Origin: Nitrososphaerota archaeon
GTDB lineage: Archaea > Thermoproteota > Nitrososphaeria > Nitrososphaerales > Nitrosopumilaceae
Assembly (NCBI GenBank): GCA_016200035.1
Contig: JACQFM010000006.1
Coordinates: forward strand, 1-14,460
Direction: 5' to 3'
Length of the DNA stretch: 14,460 nucleotides
Part shown: positions 1 through 7,385 of the stretch, piece by piece
Layout of the letters: every line of letters starts with the position of its first letter
Numbering within the stretch: position 1 is the first letter of the stretch
Program-made: the position numbers and the translations under genes
Notes under the pieces: generated by a model
Seen by the model: the letters and a program-made list of their open reading frames with translations, nothing else
Told to the model about the DNA's origin: nothing
Database searches by the model: none

Positions 1-2179
1 CCTTGACAACTTCGTATTTTTCCTGCATCAGCATTACCGCCTTGTCCTGATCAAATGTGGGCTTGCCCTTTCCTCCGATTGTGGTGTAATCAATCAGGGC
101 TTTTTTCAGCTCAGCACCCACACCCATGTAATCAACCACTAGGCCACCTTCTTTTCCAGGATAGACACGGTTTACCCTTGCTATTGCTTGCATCAGCGTG
201 TGGCCCCTAATCTGCTTGTCAAGATACATCGTATGAAGTGAAGGTGCGTCAAACCCTGTCAGAAACATGTCCCTTACAATGATTAGTTTAAGATCATGAT
301 TTGGATCCTTGAAATTGTCTCCTATTCTCCTTCTCCTTATTCCGTTTCTTATGTGCTGCTGCCAGTCCTTTGGGTCTGGAGCAGAACCAGTCATGACAAC
401 TTTGATGAAACCCTCGTCGTCTTCCTTGTTGTACCACTCTGGTCTTAGTTTTGCTATCGCATTGTGAAGATCAACGCATATCCTTCTTGACATGCAGACG
501 ATCATTCCTTTTCCTTCCAAGACCGATGTCCTATTTTCAAAGTGTTTTACAATGTCTCGTGCTATTCTTTCTATTCTCTTTGGAGAACCAACAACTTTTT
601 CCACTCTTGCCCATTTGCTCTTTAGTTTCTCCTTTCCTTCCACCTCCTCACCTTCTGTTACCTCCTCAAACTCTTTGTCGATTTTTGGTCTCTCCTCAGG
701 CTTAAGTTCAAGTTTTGCGAGTCGACTTTCATAATAGATCCTTACAGTGGCACCATCGTCTACTGCTTGTTCTATGTCGTAAGTGTCGACATATTTTCCA
801 AAAACGGCAGGAGTTGACCTGTCTGCCTTTTCTATCGGAGTTCCGGTAAATCCAATAAACGAAGCTTTTGGCAATGCATCCCTGAGATATTTAGCATAGC
901 CGTATGTTATCAGGGTCTTGTCTTTTTTGTTTAGAATTTTTGCAGAAAATCCATACTGGCTTCTGTGGGCCTCGTCAGCTATAACAACAATGTTGTCTCT
1001 TTCTGACAAGACAGGATGCTTTTCTCTGTCTTCTTCAGGGAAGAATTTTTGTATTGTAGTAAACACCACACCGCCTGAGGAGACCTTGAGCAGTTCTTGC
1101 AGTTCTTTTCTTGACCCTGCTTGAACTGGTTTTTGTCGTAGAATGTCTTGGCATCTTCCAAAGGTTCCAAATAATTGATCGTCCAGATCGTTTCTGTCGG
1201 TCAAGACAACAAGAGTCGGATTATCTAATTCCCTGACAAGTTTTCCAGAATAGAAGATCATCGTAAGTGACTTTCCTGATCCTTGGGTGTGCCAGACAAT
1301 TCCGGCTTTTTTGTTTCCTTTTCTTGCTGCGATAGTTGACTCTACTGCTTTGTTTGTTGCCCAGTATTGGTGGTATGCTGCTAGTTTCTTTATGGTCTCT
1401 TTGTCTTTTTCAAAGACGATGAAATTTCTTACAATATCCAAGAGCCTTTGCTTGTCGCACATTCCCCTCAGGATTACTTCGATCTCAGTCAATCCCTTTC
1501 TTGGCTTTTCTCCATCAATTGTCTTCCACTGCATGAACCTCTCTTTTTCAGAAGATATTGTTCCTGCCCTTGCCTCTATTCCGTCACTTATCACTAGAAT
1601 CTCGTTATACCTGAACAAGGAAGGCAGTTGGTCTTTGTAGGTCTGGAACTGAGAAAAAGCAGTCCAAATTGTAGCATCTTCATCTGCCAGGTTCTTTAGT
1701 TCGATGACCAGTAGCGGAATTCCGTTGACAAACAACATGACATCAGGTCTTCTTTCTACATTGTTCTCGATTACTGTAAACTGGTTCACGGCCCAGAACT
1801 CGTTATTTTCAGGCTTTTCAAAATCAAAGAGCCATACCTTCTTGTAGCTTTCGCCATCTTCCGCCTTGATTGGAATGTCTATTCCATCAACGAGCATTTT
1901 ATGAAAATTTTCATTGTCCGCTAACAGTTTCTGGCTTTCGCTTCTCAGAACTTGTTTTACTGCCTGCTCTCTTGCCTCTTCAGGAATAGTTGGATTGATT
2001 TTCTTTAGTGCTTTTCTCAGTCTTTCAACAAGAACAACATCCTTGTAATCAGGTCTTAATGCCAAAGGTCCGCCGGGAAGATAGTCCTCGTTGTCTCCCC
2101 TGATTATTTCGTACCCGAGACTTTTCAGTATAGCTAAAACATTTTCCTCGACATCTGCTTCGCTTATTGCTTTTCTCAT
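1..2179 (-). CDS. hsdR: Type I restriction enzyme HsdR, endonuclease/translocase subunit (3' end outside window)
   Basis: HsdR is the motor and nuclease subunit of a type I restriction complex: it translocates DNA with an SF2 helicase motor and cuts it away from the recognition site. The frame is open from the ATG at 2179 to the left edge, giving 726 codons of a protein that usually has about 1000, so the C-terminus is missing. A PD-(D/E)XK nuclease site is visible at D146 and E160-L-K162 (VIELKN). Walker A is HTQGSGKS at 297-304, the DEAH box is at 402-405, GFTGTP (motif III) is at 443-448, and the arginine-finger motif QAIARVNR is at 664-671. The start lies one base after the hsdS stop, and GAGGT, seven bases before the ATG and inside the hsdS end, can serve as ribosome site. 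No break is seen. The identification is secure; activity depends on a functional HsdM, which is interrupted here. Confidence 0.96.
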   Translation of the reverse strand, partial: MRKAISEADVEENVLAILKSLGYEIIRGDNEDYLPGGPLALRPDYKDVVLVERLRKALKKINPTIPEEAREQAVKQVLRSESQKLLADNENFHKMLVDGIDIPIKAEDGESYKKVWLFDFEKPENNEFWAVNQFTVIENNVERRPDVMLFVNGIPLLVIELKNLADEDATIWTAFSQFQTYKDQLPSLFRYNEILVISDGIEARAGTISSEKERFMQWKTIDGEKPRKGLTEIEVILRGMCDKQRLLDIVRNFIVFEKDKETIKKLAAYHQYWATNKAVESTIAARKGNKKAGIVWHTQGSGKSLTMIFYSGKLVRELDNPTLVVLTDRNDLDDQLFGTFGRCQDILRQKPVQAGSRKELQELLKVSSGGVVFTTIQKFFPEEDREKHPVLSERDNIVVIADEAHRSQYGFSAKILNKKDKTLITYGYAKYLRDALPKASFIGFTGTPIEKADRSTPAVFGKYVDTYDIEQAVDDGATVRIYYESRLAKLELKPEERPKIDKEFEEVTEGEEVEGKEKLKSKWARVEKVVGSPKRIERIARDIVKHFENRTSVLEGKGMIVCMSRRICVDLHNAIAKLRPEWYNKEDDEGFIKVVMTGSAPDPKDWQQHIRNGIRRRRIGDNFKDPNHDLKLIIVRDMFLTGFDAPSLHTMYLDKQIRGHTLMQAIARVNRVYPGKEGGLVVDYMGVGAELKKALIDYTTIGGKGKPTFDQDKAVMLMQEKYEVVK

Positions 2180-2180
2180 G

Positions 2181-3521
2181 TTATCTGACCTCTACTGGAA
2201 CTCTTATCTTTCCAGACACAAGTTTAGGTAAAAGATAGTCTCGAATTTTTTCTAGATTTAAATTTTCTAAACTATTATTTATTATCTGTTCAAATACAGA
2301 ATTCAAAATTTTATTAAATTTTAATTGTGTATCTTTGTCTGGTAATAATATTTTTGCTCTATTGATATTCCCTTTGTTTATGTGCTGTTGCGCTCCACCT
2401 GTAGCCCAAGAATATACGTCGTGTTTAATTGACTGAACATAATAATAGATGTATTCTGCTCCAATATTTTCATTTTCAACTATTCCTAAAACAGATTGAT
2501 TGCCACTTGATTCTATTCCCAAAATGCTTATTCTAATCTCTTTTCCTATTGAAATAACAAAGGGTAAAACTACTGTTCTTTTTGGCATTAGTTCTGCTGC
2601 TGAGTTGTTTAGACCGATTTTAGTTATTTTTTTACTCGCTTGAACAACAGGAAATTCATTAATTGCTCCAGAGTTTATCCAAGGAACATCTCCATTTTCC
2701 CAATATTCTTTTTTTGCTTTTGAAGGAGTACCGCCTAAAACTATTTTAAATTCTTTTCCAACAGTTGAGATCTTCCATCCTCGTGGTATTTCTTTTCGTA
2801 ACTCTTCATTGTAAACCATCACTCCATCCGAAGATTTGTACGGTTTTCCTTGTTCATTCGGAAATTCAAAGTCATTGAACCACTGCTTGAATATTACTTG
2901 ACCTATTGCTTCAAGAGTCCTATTCATTTGACGGTTGAGTTCTATCTTGTTGTCTAGTGTGTCGAGGATGTATGCGATAGCGCGTTGTTCGGGCTCGGTC
3001 GGAAGTAGAACATTCAAACTCTTTAGTTCGTCCGTGTTAAGTCGTCCCGTCCCATGACCAGCTAAATCAACTAGGCTAAGAAGATGTTGCTTATTACCGA
3101 GCAAAAGATAGGGAAGAAATCGTGTGTCAATTCCACCCTTTGGTCGCAGTGCCTTAACGTCCTGATTGAATGCCATAGGACGATGTGCAATGCAGATAGG
3201 CACATCATTGAGTAATGTCATGCCTCTCGTTAACAAGAAGACAGTATTCTCAGGAACGAGCTTCGTTCCATTACGCATTCCTTCCTCTGTTATATGGTCT
3301 TCAGTATCCTCAAGAAAGAAGTGTTTCATGTCCTTTGCGGACACCCATGGGATTGATCCATTCCAATAACTAGCATTCTCCTTAGATGGAGTCCCACCTG
3401 AAACGAAGTCAGTCAATTGTCCGAGTGTTGTTGCGAACCACTCACTAGCCATAACTGGCTTCATGGACTTTCCGGCTTCAGTTTGTTTGAATTTAGTTTT
3501 AAAGTTCGATTTCTTGCCCAT
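2181..3521 (-). CDS. hsdS: Type I restriction-modification specificity subunit HsdS
   Basis: HsdS reads the bipartite DNA target and holds HsdM and HsdR on it. The 446-residue product has the classic two-repeat layout: target-recognition domain 1 at about 28-180, a central conserved helix (EQRAIAYILDTLDNKIELNR, 178-197) to about 250, target-recognition domain 2 at about 250-400, and a C-terminal helix ending in KIRDYLLPKLVSGKIRVP. GGTPSK occurs at the same place in both halves (43-48 and 263-268), followed by W and PW motifs typical of the family. The ATG at 3521 is preferred over the TTG at 3527 because GGTGG sits seven bases before the ATG but almost touches the TTG. The gene overlaps the end of the nuclease-like gene upstream by 23 bases. 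The part coding for TRD2 and the C-terminus (about 2230-2760) is much AT-richer than the first half. Confidence 0.95.
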   Translation of the reverse strand: MGKKSNFKTKFKQTEAGKSMKPVMASEWFATTLGQLTDFVSGGTPSKENASYWNGSIPWVSAKDMKHFFLEDTEDHITEEGMRNGTKLVPENTVFLLTRGMTLLNDVPICIAHRPMAFNQDVKALRPKGGIDTRFLPYLLLGNKQHLLSLVDLAGHGTGRLNTDELKSLNVLLPTEPEQRAIAYILDTLDNKIELNRQMNRTLEAIGQVIFKQWFNDFEFPNEQGKPYKSSDGVMVYNEELRKEIPRGWKISTVGKEFKIVLGGTPSKAKKEYWENGDVPWINSGAINEFPVVQASKKITKIGLNNSAAELMPKRTVVLPFVISIGKEIRISILGIESSGNQSVLGIVENENIGAEYIYYYVQSIKHDVYSWATGGAQQHINKGNINRAKILLPDKDTQLKFNKILNSVFEQIINNSLENLNLEKIRDYLLPKLVSGKIRVPVEVR

Positions 3522-3951
3522 TTTCAAACCACCTTAATTCAGGATGTTTTTGATAATTTTGTTCAACATAAAACAGAATAAACAAACCTAATTTGTAATG
3601 AAGCCTAGAGTTATTTTCTGTTGCTTCTTTTAACCGATTAACTTCATCATTATTTTGGCCATTTGATTTTTTTACTTCAATAATTAGAAAATCGTTATAA
3701 GTTTCTCTTATGTGTATAATAATATCAGGATTAAATCCCGAACCATTTTCTCTTCTTTTTATTTTACCTAAATTTCTATTATACTCACAATCAACATGCC
3801 AATCTGAAAATTCTTGTTGGAGATATTCAGCAAATTTATGAGTTATTGAGCGCTCTTGTGCGTCATTTTTTAGTAAAAATAAATCTTGTTTCAATAATAG
3901 ATTGATACACTTTAAGACCTTTGATTTAATCTGTTCTTTTTTATAATCCAT
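3499..3951 (-). CDS. Small PD-(D/E)XK nuclease-like protein inside the hsd operon
   Basis: This 150-residue protein is not a standard type I subunit. It has an N-terminal helical half with ERSITHKFAEYLQQEF and CEYNRN, then FNPDIIIHIRE followed by FLIIEVKKS. The D of NPD and E-V-K match the D...ExK core of the PD-(D/E)XK nuclease fold. I recall similar free-standing small proteins in many bacteria and archaea, without an assigned role. The ATG at 3951 is chosen; a TTG two codons earlier is possible. It overlaps the hsdM end by 11 bases and the hsdS start by 23 bases, so translation is probably coupled and the gene belongs to the operon. Its DNA is AT-rich like the second half of hsdS (15 G/C in the 60 bases 3721-3780), which suggests they arrived together or from a similar source. 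It could be an accessory nuclease, a regulator of restriction, or an unrelated passenger. Confidence 0.85.
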   Translation of the reverse strand: MDYKKEQIKSKVLKCINLLLKQDLFLLKNDAQERSITHKFAEYLQQEFSDWHVDCEYNRNLGKIKRRENGSGFNPDIIIHIRETYNDFLIIEVKKSNGQNNDEVNRLKEATENNSRLHYKLGLFILFYVEQNYQKHPELRWFENGQEIEL

Positions 3952-5482
3952 ATCCAATACTCCTCAAATTCTTTTTTAGATCTTCATCTAATTTCTGTCT
4001 CTGTTTTAATTGCGCTGAGAGATCAGCAGTAAGTTTCTTCATCTTTTCTTCAAATATATCATCCCCCTCTTCCTCTTCTTTTGCTCCTACATACCCACCT
4101 GGAGTCAGAATCCACCCATGTTTCCTTATTTCTTCTAAAGAAGCAGATTTGCAAAAACCTGGAATGTCCTGATACTTTTTATCTTTTATTCCTCCTCTCC
4201 AAGTGCGGTATGTATTTGAAATCTTCCTGATGTCTGCATCTGTTAGTTCTTTGTGTCGTCTATCAACCATCGTTCCAAGTTTTCTGGCATCAATGAGAAG
4301 CACATGCTCTCTTCTATCCTTGAATTTGTGGTTTTTCTTATCGCGTGAAACAAACCACAGGCAAGCAGGAACCATCGTGTTATAGAATAATTGATTTGGC
4401 AAAGCGACCATGCAGTCAACCAAATCAGCTTCGATTATGTTTTTGCGGATTTCTCCTTCGCCTGACATGTTGGATGACATTGAACCATTGGCCAGAACAA
4501 AGCCAGCAATTCCAGTAGGCGAAAGGTGATGTATGAAATGTTGCACCCATGCAAAGTTGGCATTTCCTTTTGGAGGAACTCCAAACTTCCATCTCACGTC
4601 GTCTTGCAAAAGTTCTCCTCCCCAGTCGCTGTCATTGAAAGGAGGATTTGCAAGGATGAAATCTGCTTTCAAATCCTTGAACTGGTCATCACGAAATGAG
4701 TCTCCCCATTCCACATTTGCATCGATCCCTCTGATTACAAGATTCATCTTACAGAGGCGCCATGTTGTCTGGTTGCTCTCCTGGCCGAAGACTGAGATGT
4801 CGCCGATTTTTCCTCCGTGAACTTCGATGAATTTTTCCGACTGAACAAACATTCCACCAGAACCACAGCAAGGATCAAAGATTCTCCCCTTGTACGGTTC
4901 CAACATCGCTACCAAAAGCTTGACAATGCTCCTTGGAGTATAGAACTGCCCGCCTTTCTTTCCTTCTGCATCTGCAAACTGTCCCAGAAAATATTCGTAA
5001 ACCCTTCCAAGAATGTCTTTGCTTCGGCTTTATTTATCACCTAAACCTATTGTGCCGATCAAATCAATCAGCTCCCCTAATCTCTGTTTGTTCAAAGCAG
5101 GTCTCGCATAGTTTTTCTGAAGAACACCTCTGAGTGATTGGTTGTCCTTTTCTATTGCATCCATTGCCTCATCGATTATCTTTCCAATTTCCGGCTGCTT
5201 TGCATTCTTGGAAATATAGTCCCATCTTGCCTTCTTTGGAACCCAAAAGACTCTTCTTGAAATGTATTCATCAACATCCTCCTGATCAGAGGTTGAATCT
5301 TTTTTTAGCTCTTCATAAATTTCGTTAAAAGCGTCAGAGATGTATTTTAAGAAAATCAGGCCCAGAACGACATGTTTGTATTCTGCGGCATCCATGTTGC
5401 TTCGCATTTTATCAGCAGCAAGCCACAATTTCTGTTCAAAACCGAGATTTGCCCCGTTATTTCCTTCTTTTTTTGATTTCAT
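3941..5482 (-). pseudogene. hsdM: Type I DNA methyltransferase HsdM, interrupted by one in-frame TAA
   Basis: HsdM transfers a methyl group from SAM to adenine in the HsdS target and is also needed for restriction. The full frame is 513 codons, the normal family length. It starts at the ATG at 5482, with AAGGT five bases before it. The N-terminal helical domain fills residues 1-150 and ends LIGTIGLGDK. A TAA follows (5030-5032), and then the same frame continues with SRSKDILGRVYEYFLGQF, GGQFYTPRS (motif X), FDPCCGSGG (motif I, SAM binding, D203) and ANPPF (motif IV, catalytic NPPF, 279-282), to a coiled C-terminus at 3941. As read, there are two open pieces: 5030-5482 (150 residues) and 3941 to at most 5029. 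The best restart, the TTG at 4915, loses the motif X FYTP segment. This could be a real nonsense mutation, a sequencing error, or read-through. Confidence 0.9.
5030..5032 (-). other. In-frame TAA stop inside hsdM
   Basis: Codons read GAT AAA TAA AGC CGA AGC AAA GAC. Relatives of HsdM usually have an acidic and a small residue after GDK and then RSKD, so the stop replaces one coding triplet without an indel. The distance from the ATG at 5482 to the final TAA at 3941 stays a multiple of three. No homopolymer or short tandem repeat lies here, so slipped-strand phase variation is not indicated. Confidence 0.9.
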
Positions 5483-5524
5483 GGTATTACCTTTCTTTCT
5501 TGGAACAAGGGATTAAAAATCCGA

Positions 5525-5755
5525 TCATGCAAAACCTTCTTTTCTAAGTTCTCTTTCTACCTCGTCTTTACCTTTTCCACAGTTAATACAACCAGATTGT
5601 ACTATCCAAGTTTCCCTACTCTTACTTATGGATCCTTTTCCTGGAAGGGATGCTGTTACATTTCTTTTAACGCTGACAGCGGAAGGAAAGTAAAGGCACG
5701 ATATCTCTCCTTTATGACAAAATGGACAGATTAGAACCTCGTACTGCACAGCCAT
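5525..5755 (-). CDS. Small zinc-ribbon protein, archaeal type
   Basis: This 76-residue protein has two CxxC knuckles, CPFC at 10-13 and CINC at 56-59, which would bind one zinc ion in a zinc-ribbon fold. Between them is a basic, serine-rich stretch. The ending CGKGKDEVERELRKEG resembles small zinc-ribbon proteins that are numerous in Thaumarchaeota, whose function is unknown to me; nucleic-acid or protein binding is the usual guess. The ATG at 5755 lies about 26 bases from an ATTTAAG element (5778-5784), so the mRNA is probably leaderless, as there is no Shine-Dalgarno site. It ends 42 bases before hsdM and could be co-transcribed with it, though a separate hsdM promoter is possible. Confidence 0.8.
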   Translation of the reverse strand: MAVQYEVLICPFCHKGEISCLYFPSAVSVKRNVTASLPGKGSISKSRETWIVQSGCINCGKGKDEVERELRKEGFA

Positions 5756-5777
5756 AATGATTATCTGAAGGTCTATT

Positions 5778-5784
5778 CTTAAAT
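5778..5784. promoter_or_regulatory. Shared TATA-like box (CTTAAAT/ATTTAAG) of a divergent promoter
   Basis: The element lies midway between two divergent starts: the zinc-ribbon ATG at 5755 on the minus strand and the ATG at 5812 on the plus strand. Its centre is about 26 bases from the first and about 31 from the second, the distance expected for archaeal box A to a transcription start at or just before the start codon. The near-palindromic TTAA core could be read in both directions. Confidence 0.4.
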
Positions 5785-5811
5785 CTCATTATTATCATTG
5801 GATGAATAGAA

Positions 5812-5946
5812 ATGGTTAGCTCTGAACATTGAGTTAAGAAGGTTAGACGAAGACTATCTCCTGATGAAAGACGGATTGAGAAATTGGAAAGACGGTTAGA
5901 TTCCCTTGAATTGCAAGTACGTAAATTAAAGTCAAAAATAAAATAA
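5812..5946 (+). pseudogene. Possible small coiled-coil protein with in-frame TGA
   Basis: From the ATG at 5812 the frame reads MVSSEH, then TGA at 5830-5832, then VKKVRRRLSPDERRIEKLER and on to SLELQVRKLKSKIK with a TAA at 5944. The part after the TGA is strongly non-random: a charged heptad pattern with leucines, typical of a short coiled coil or a DNA-binding helix. No ATG follows the TGA in this frame. The stop would be one transition from CGA (Arg). The frame lies over an antisense ORF that looks like noise. It is either a small gene killed by a nonsense mutation or a chance frame; I favour the former moderately. Confidence 0.45.
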
Positions 5947-5950
5947 TTGT

Positions 5951-5972
5951 CAGCTTCGCTCACTGTCCTTTC
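5951..5972 (-). repeat. Dispersed GCGAAGC repeat, copy 1
   Basis: Minus strand AAGGACAGTGAGCGAAGCTG. It overlaps the end of the 113-residue gene; its TGA is that gene's stop. Confidence 0.6.
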
Positions 5973-6301
5973 CTTTCAACAAATCCCATTTCAGAGGCCT
6001 GACTCAGCGTCAGTTCTTCAGCACTTTCCATAACCTTTTCGAAAAATCCAATCTCCCCTAGGCGCAGCAGTTCGCTCCGCACCCTGAAAAATTTCTTCCC
6101 GGTCGGCGTCGCGACTATCATGTAGGCCTCGCTGCCGTCGGTAAGGAAGACCTTTGCCATGTACCGCGACCTGCTACTATGCACTTCTATCCAATCGCTT
6201 TCAAGGTAGGTCTTCACGATTTCATCTTGTTTTTTTGATATCTTAACGTCGACGGTTTTTCGGCTTCGCTTAGTGTCCTTTTCTGTCTGCTTAGATACCA
6301 C
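5960..6301 (-). CDS. Uncharacterised 113-residue protein
   Basis: I do not recognise the family. The product has a basic N-terminus (KQTEKDTKRSRKTVDVKISK), a mixed middle with YMAKVFLTDGSEAYMIVATP and KKFFRVRSELLRLGEIGFFE, and a helical end with LTLSQASEMGFVERKGQ. The middle looks like a small alpha/beta fold; there are no membrane segments or cysteine clusters. The GTG at 6301 is the only reasonable start before Met48. A box A read on this strand near 6328 would put the transcription start close to that GTG. Two copies of the GCGAAGC repeat fall within the gene's ends: one supplies codons of the basic N-terminus, the other overlaps the stop (AGTGAGCGAAGC). It is divergent from the nuclease-like gene at 6358 and may be its regulator or partner, which is only a guess from position. 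Confidence 0.6.
   Translation of the reverse strand: MVSKQTEKDTKRSRKTVDVKISKKQDEIVKTYLESDWIEVHSSRSRYMAKVFLTDGSEAYMIVATPTGKKFFRVRSELLRLGEIGFFEKVMESAEELTLSQASEMGFVERKGQ
6247..6284 (-). repeat. Dispersed GCGAAGC repeat, copy 2
   Basis: Minus strand GAAAAGGACACTAAGCGAAG followed by CCGAAAAACCGTCGACG. It lies in the first codons of the 113-residue gene and shares its extension CCGTCGAC with the copy at 10216. Confidence 0.6.
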
Positions 6302-6323
6302 TCTTCTTGTTCAACTGATCTTT

Positions 6324-6331
6324 TTTATATT
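6324..6331 (+). promoter_or_regulatory. Archaeal box A (TTTATATT) upstream of the nuclease-like gene
   Basis: TTTATATT follows a T-run and is centred about 30 bases before the ATG at 6358, the usual box A position for a leaderless or short-leader archaeal mRNA. The AT stretch could also serve the divergent GTG at 6301, about 26 bases away on the other strand. Confidence 0.65.
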
Positions 6332-6357
6332 ATTGAATAATCTTAGTTGCTTGGATA

Positions 6358-7320
6358 ATGATCACAATCAATCTTTCTTTAAGCACAAAACTTTATCTCG
6401 CTCAGGCTTGGAGGGGCACCACCGATTCATTGAGAGATTTTGCAGATGAAAATAACATTGAATGGGAAAAGGTTCTTGATGAAATGGACTCATCATCCAT
6501 GAACAAAAAAAATCAAGCAAAAGCACTTGTAAATTACTGCCTAAAGAATCCTGAATTTTTTATCGCTTATCTAAACAGATTAAGCATTCAAAATCGAAAT
6601 TGGGTCATTCCAGAAGTAAACGAGGATTTAGCAAAAAACCATCTCATGGTGACAGATATAGAACATAATTGCAAACTTGTCAGCATTCCTTCGAATAAAG
6701 AAATAGTTAATCAGCCAGAAGAAAAATCTGGTGATGATATGAAAAAAGAATCTAGTTTCAGCATTAAAAGTGGTGAAACAAAATCTACAGCTATTAATGA
6801 GCCTGACCCTCAACTCGAATCAAAATATTTCCAGATTCTAAAAATAATAAACGAATCTGGGAAATCAATGGAAAAACAGTCATCTGTATACAGTGACGAC
6901 GAGAATAAACTTCGAGACCAATTGGTAACTGTACTCACAACTCATTTAAGTGGAGGATCTGTTACGGCCGAATCTATCAATCGGAAGGGAAAAACAGATA
7001 TCTTGATTCGCGAAGGCGGTTCGAATCTGTTTATTGCCGAATGTAAGATTTGGAGGGGCAAAGCGGATTTCTTGAGTGGTATAAGCCAGCTATTATCTGA
7101 TTCAACATGGAGGGATCTTTATACTGCAATAATTATTTTTTTTAAGGCTAAAAAAATATCAGATGTCCTGCAAACAGTTCAAAAAGAAATTTCATCACAT
7201 GAGAATTATGAAAAGAAGGTAGACAAATCAGATAGGTCATGGTTCAACTATGAATTTCACTACCCTGGCGACAAAAAGATAAAGATAAAACTTGCAGTCT
7301 TGATTTTCAAACTTTCATAA
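6358..7320 (+). CDS. Protein with C-terminal PD-(D/E)XK nuclease-like domain
   Basis: The 320 residues form three parts. Residues 1-80 are a compact helical domain (LRDFADENNIEWEKVLDEMD, then KALVNYCLKNPEFFIAYLNR). Residues 90-180 are a polar linker rich in K, E and S. Residues 180-320 hold a nuclease-like fold: E182 in a helix, GKTDILIREG (D214), LFIAECKIWRG (E228, K230), then GISQLLSDSTWRDLYTAIII. The D...ExK pattern followed by a Q-containing helix and TWRD matches a C-terminal domain I recall from many uncharacterised bacterial proteins. The N-terminal helical part might be an adaptor of the effector-associated type, but that is weak. No signal peptide or membrane helix is seen, so it should be cytosolic. 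It is followed after 65 bases by the PLD-like gene. Defence against foreign DNA is a fair inference; its target is unknown. Confidence 0.82.
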   Translation: MITINLSLSTKLYLAQAWRGTTDSLRDFADENNIEWEKVLDEMDSSSMNKKNQAKALVNYCLKNPEFFIAYLNRLSIQNRNWVIPEVNEDLAKNHLMVTDIEHNCKLVSIPSNKEIVNQPEEKSGDDMKKESSFSIKSGETKSTAINEPDPQLESKYFQILKIINESGKSMEKQSSVYSDDENKLRDQLVTVLTTHLSGGSVTAESINRKGKTDILIREGGSNLFIAECKIWRGKADFLSGISQLLSDSTWRDLYTAIIIFFKAKKISDVLQTVQKEISSHENYEKKVDKSDRSWFNYEFHYPGDKKIKIKLAVLIFKLS

Positions 7321-7322
7321 TT

Positions 7323-7340
7323 CGACTTCGCTCATTGTTT
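7323..7340 (-). repeat. Dispersed GCGAAGC repeat, copy 3
   Basis: Minus strand ACAATGAGCGAAGTCG, just after the stop of the nuclease-like gene, in antisense to it. Confidence 0.5.
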
Positions 7341-7385
7341 TATGGTTTAGTCCATGTCATACTCTTATTATTAGGCAAATCGTAA

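Noticed and set aside
451..1640. Several plus-strand ORFs rich in S, F, L and P
   Set aside because: They are antisense shadows of hsdR, whose frame is open throughout with all helicase motifs.
2155..2170. GCTTCGCTTATTG near the hsdR start as another repeat copy
   Set aside because: It encodes residues 5-9 of HsdR and lacks the GGACAA flank; chance similarity in coding sequence is enough.
5030..5032. Recoding of the hsdM stop as pyrrolysine or selenocysteine
   Set aside because: Those use TAG and TGA; this stop is TAA, and TAA is a normal end codon for hsdS, the small nuclease-like gene and hsdM itself.
5712..5963. 83-residue minus-strand ORF across the divergent promoter
   Set aside because: It overlaps the zinc-ribbon start and runs antisense to the coiled-coil frame; the product shows no domain pattern.
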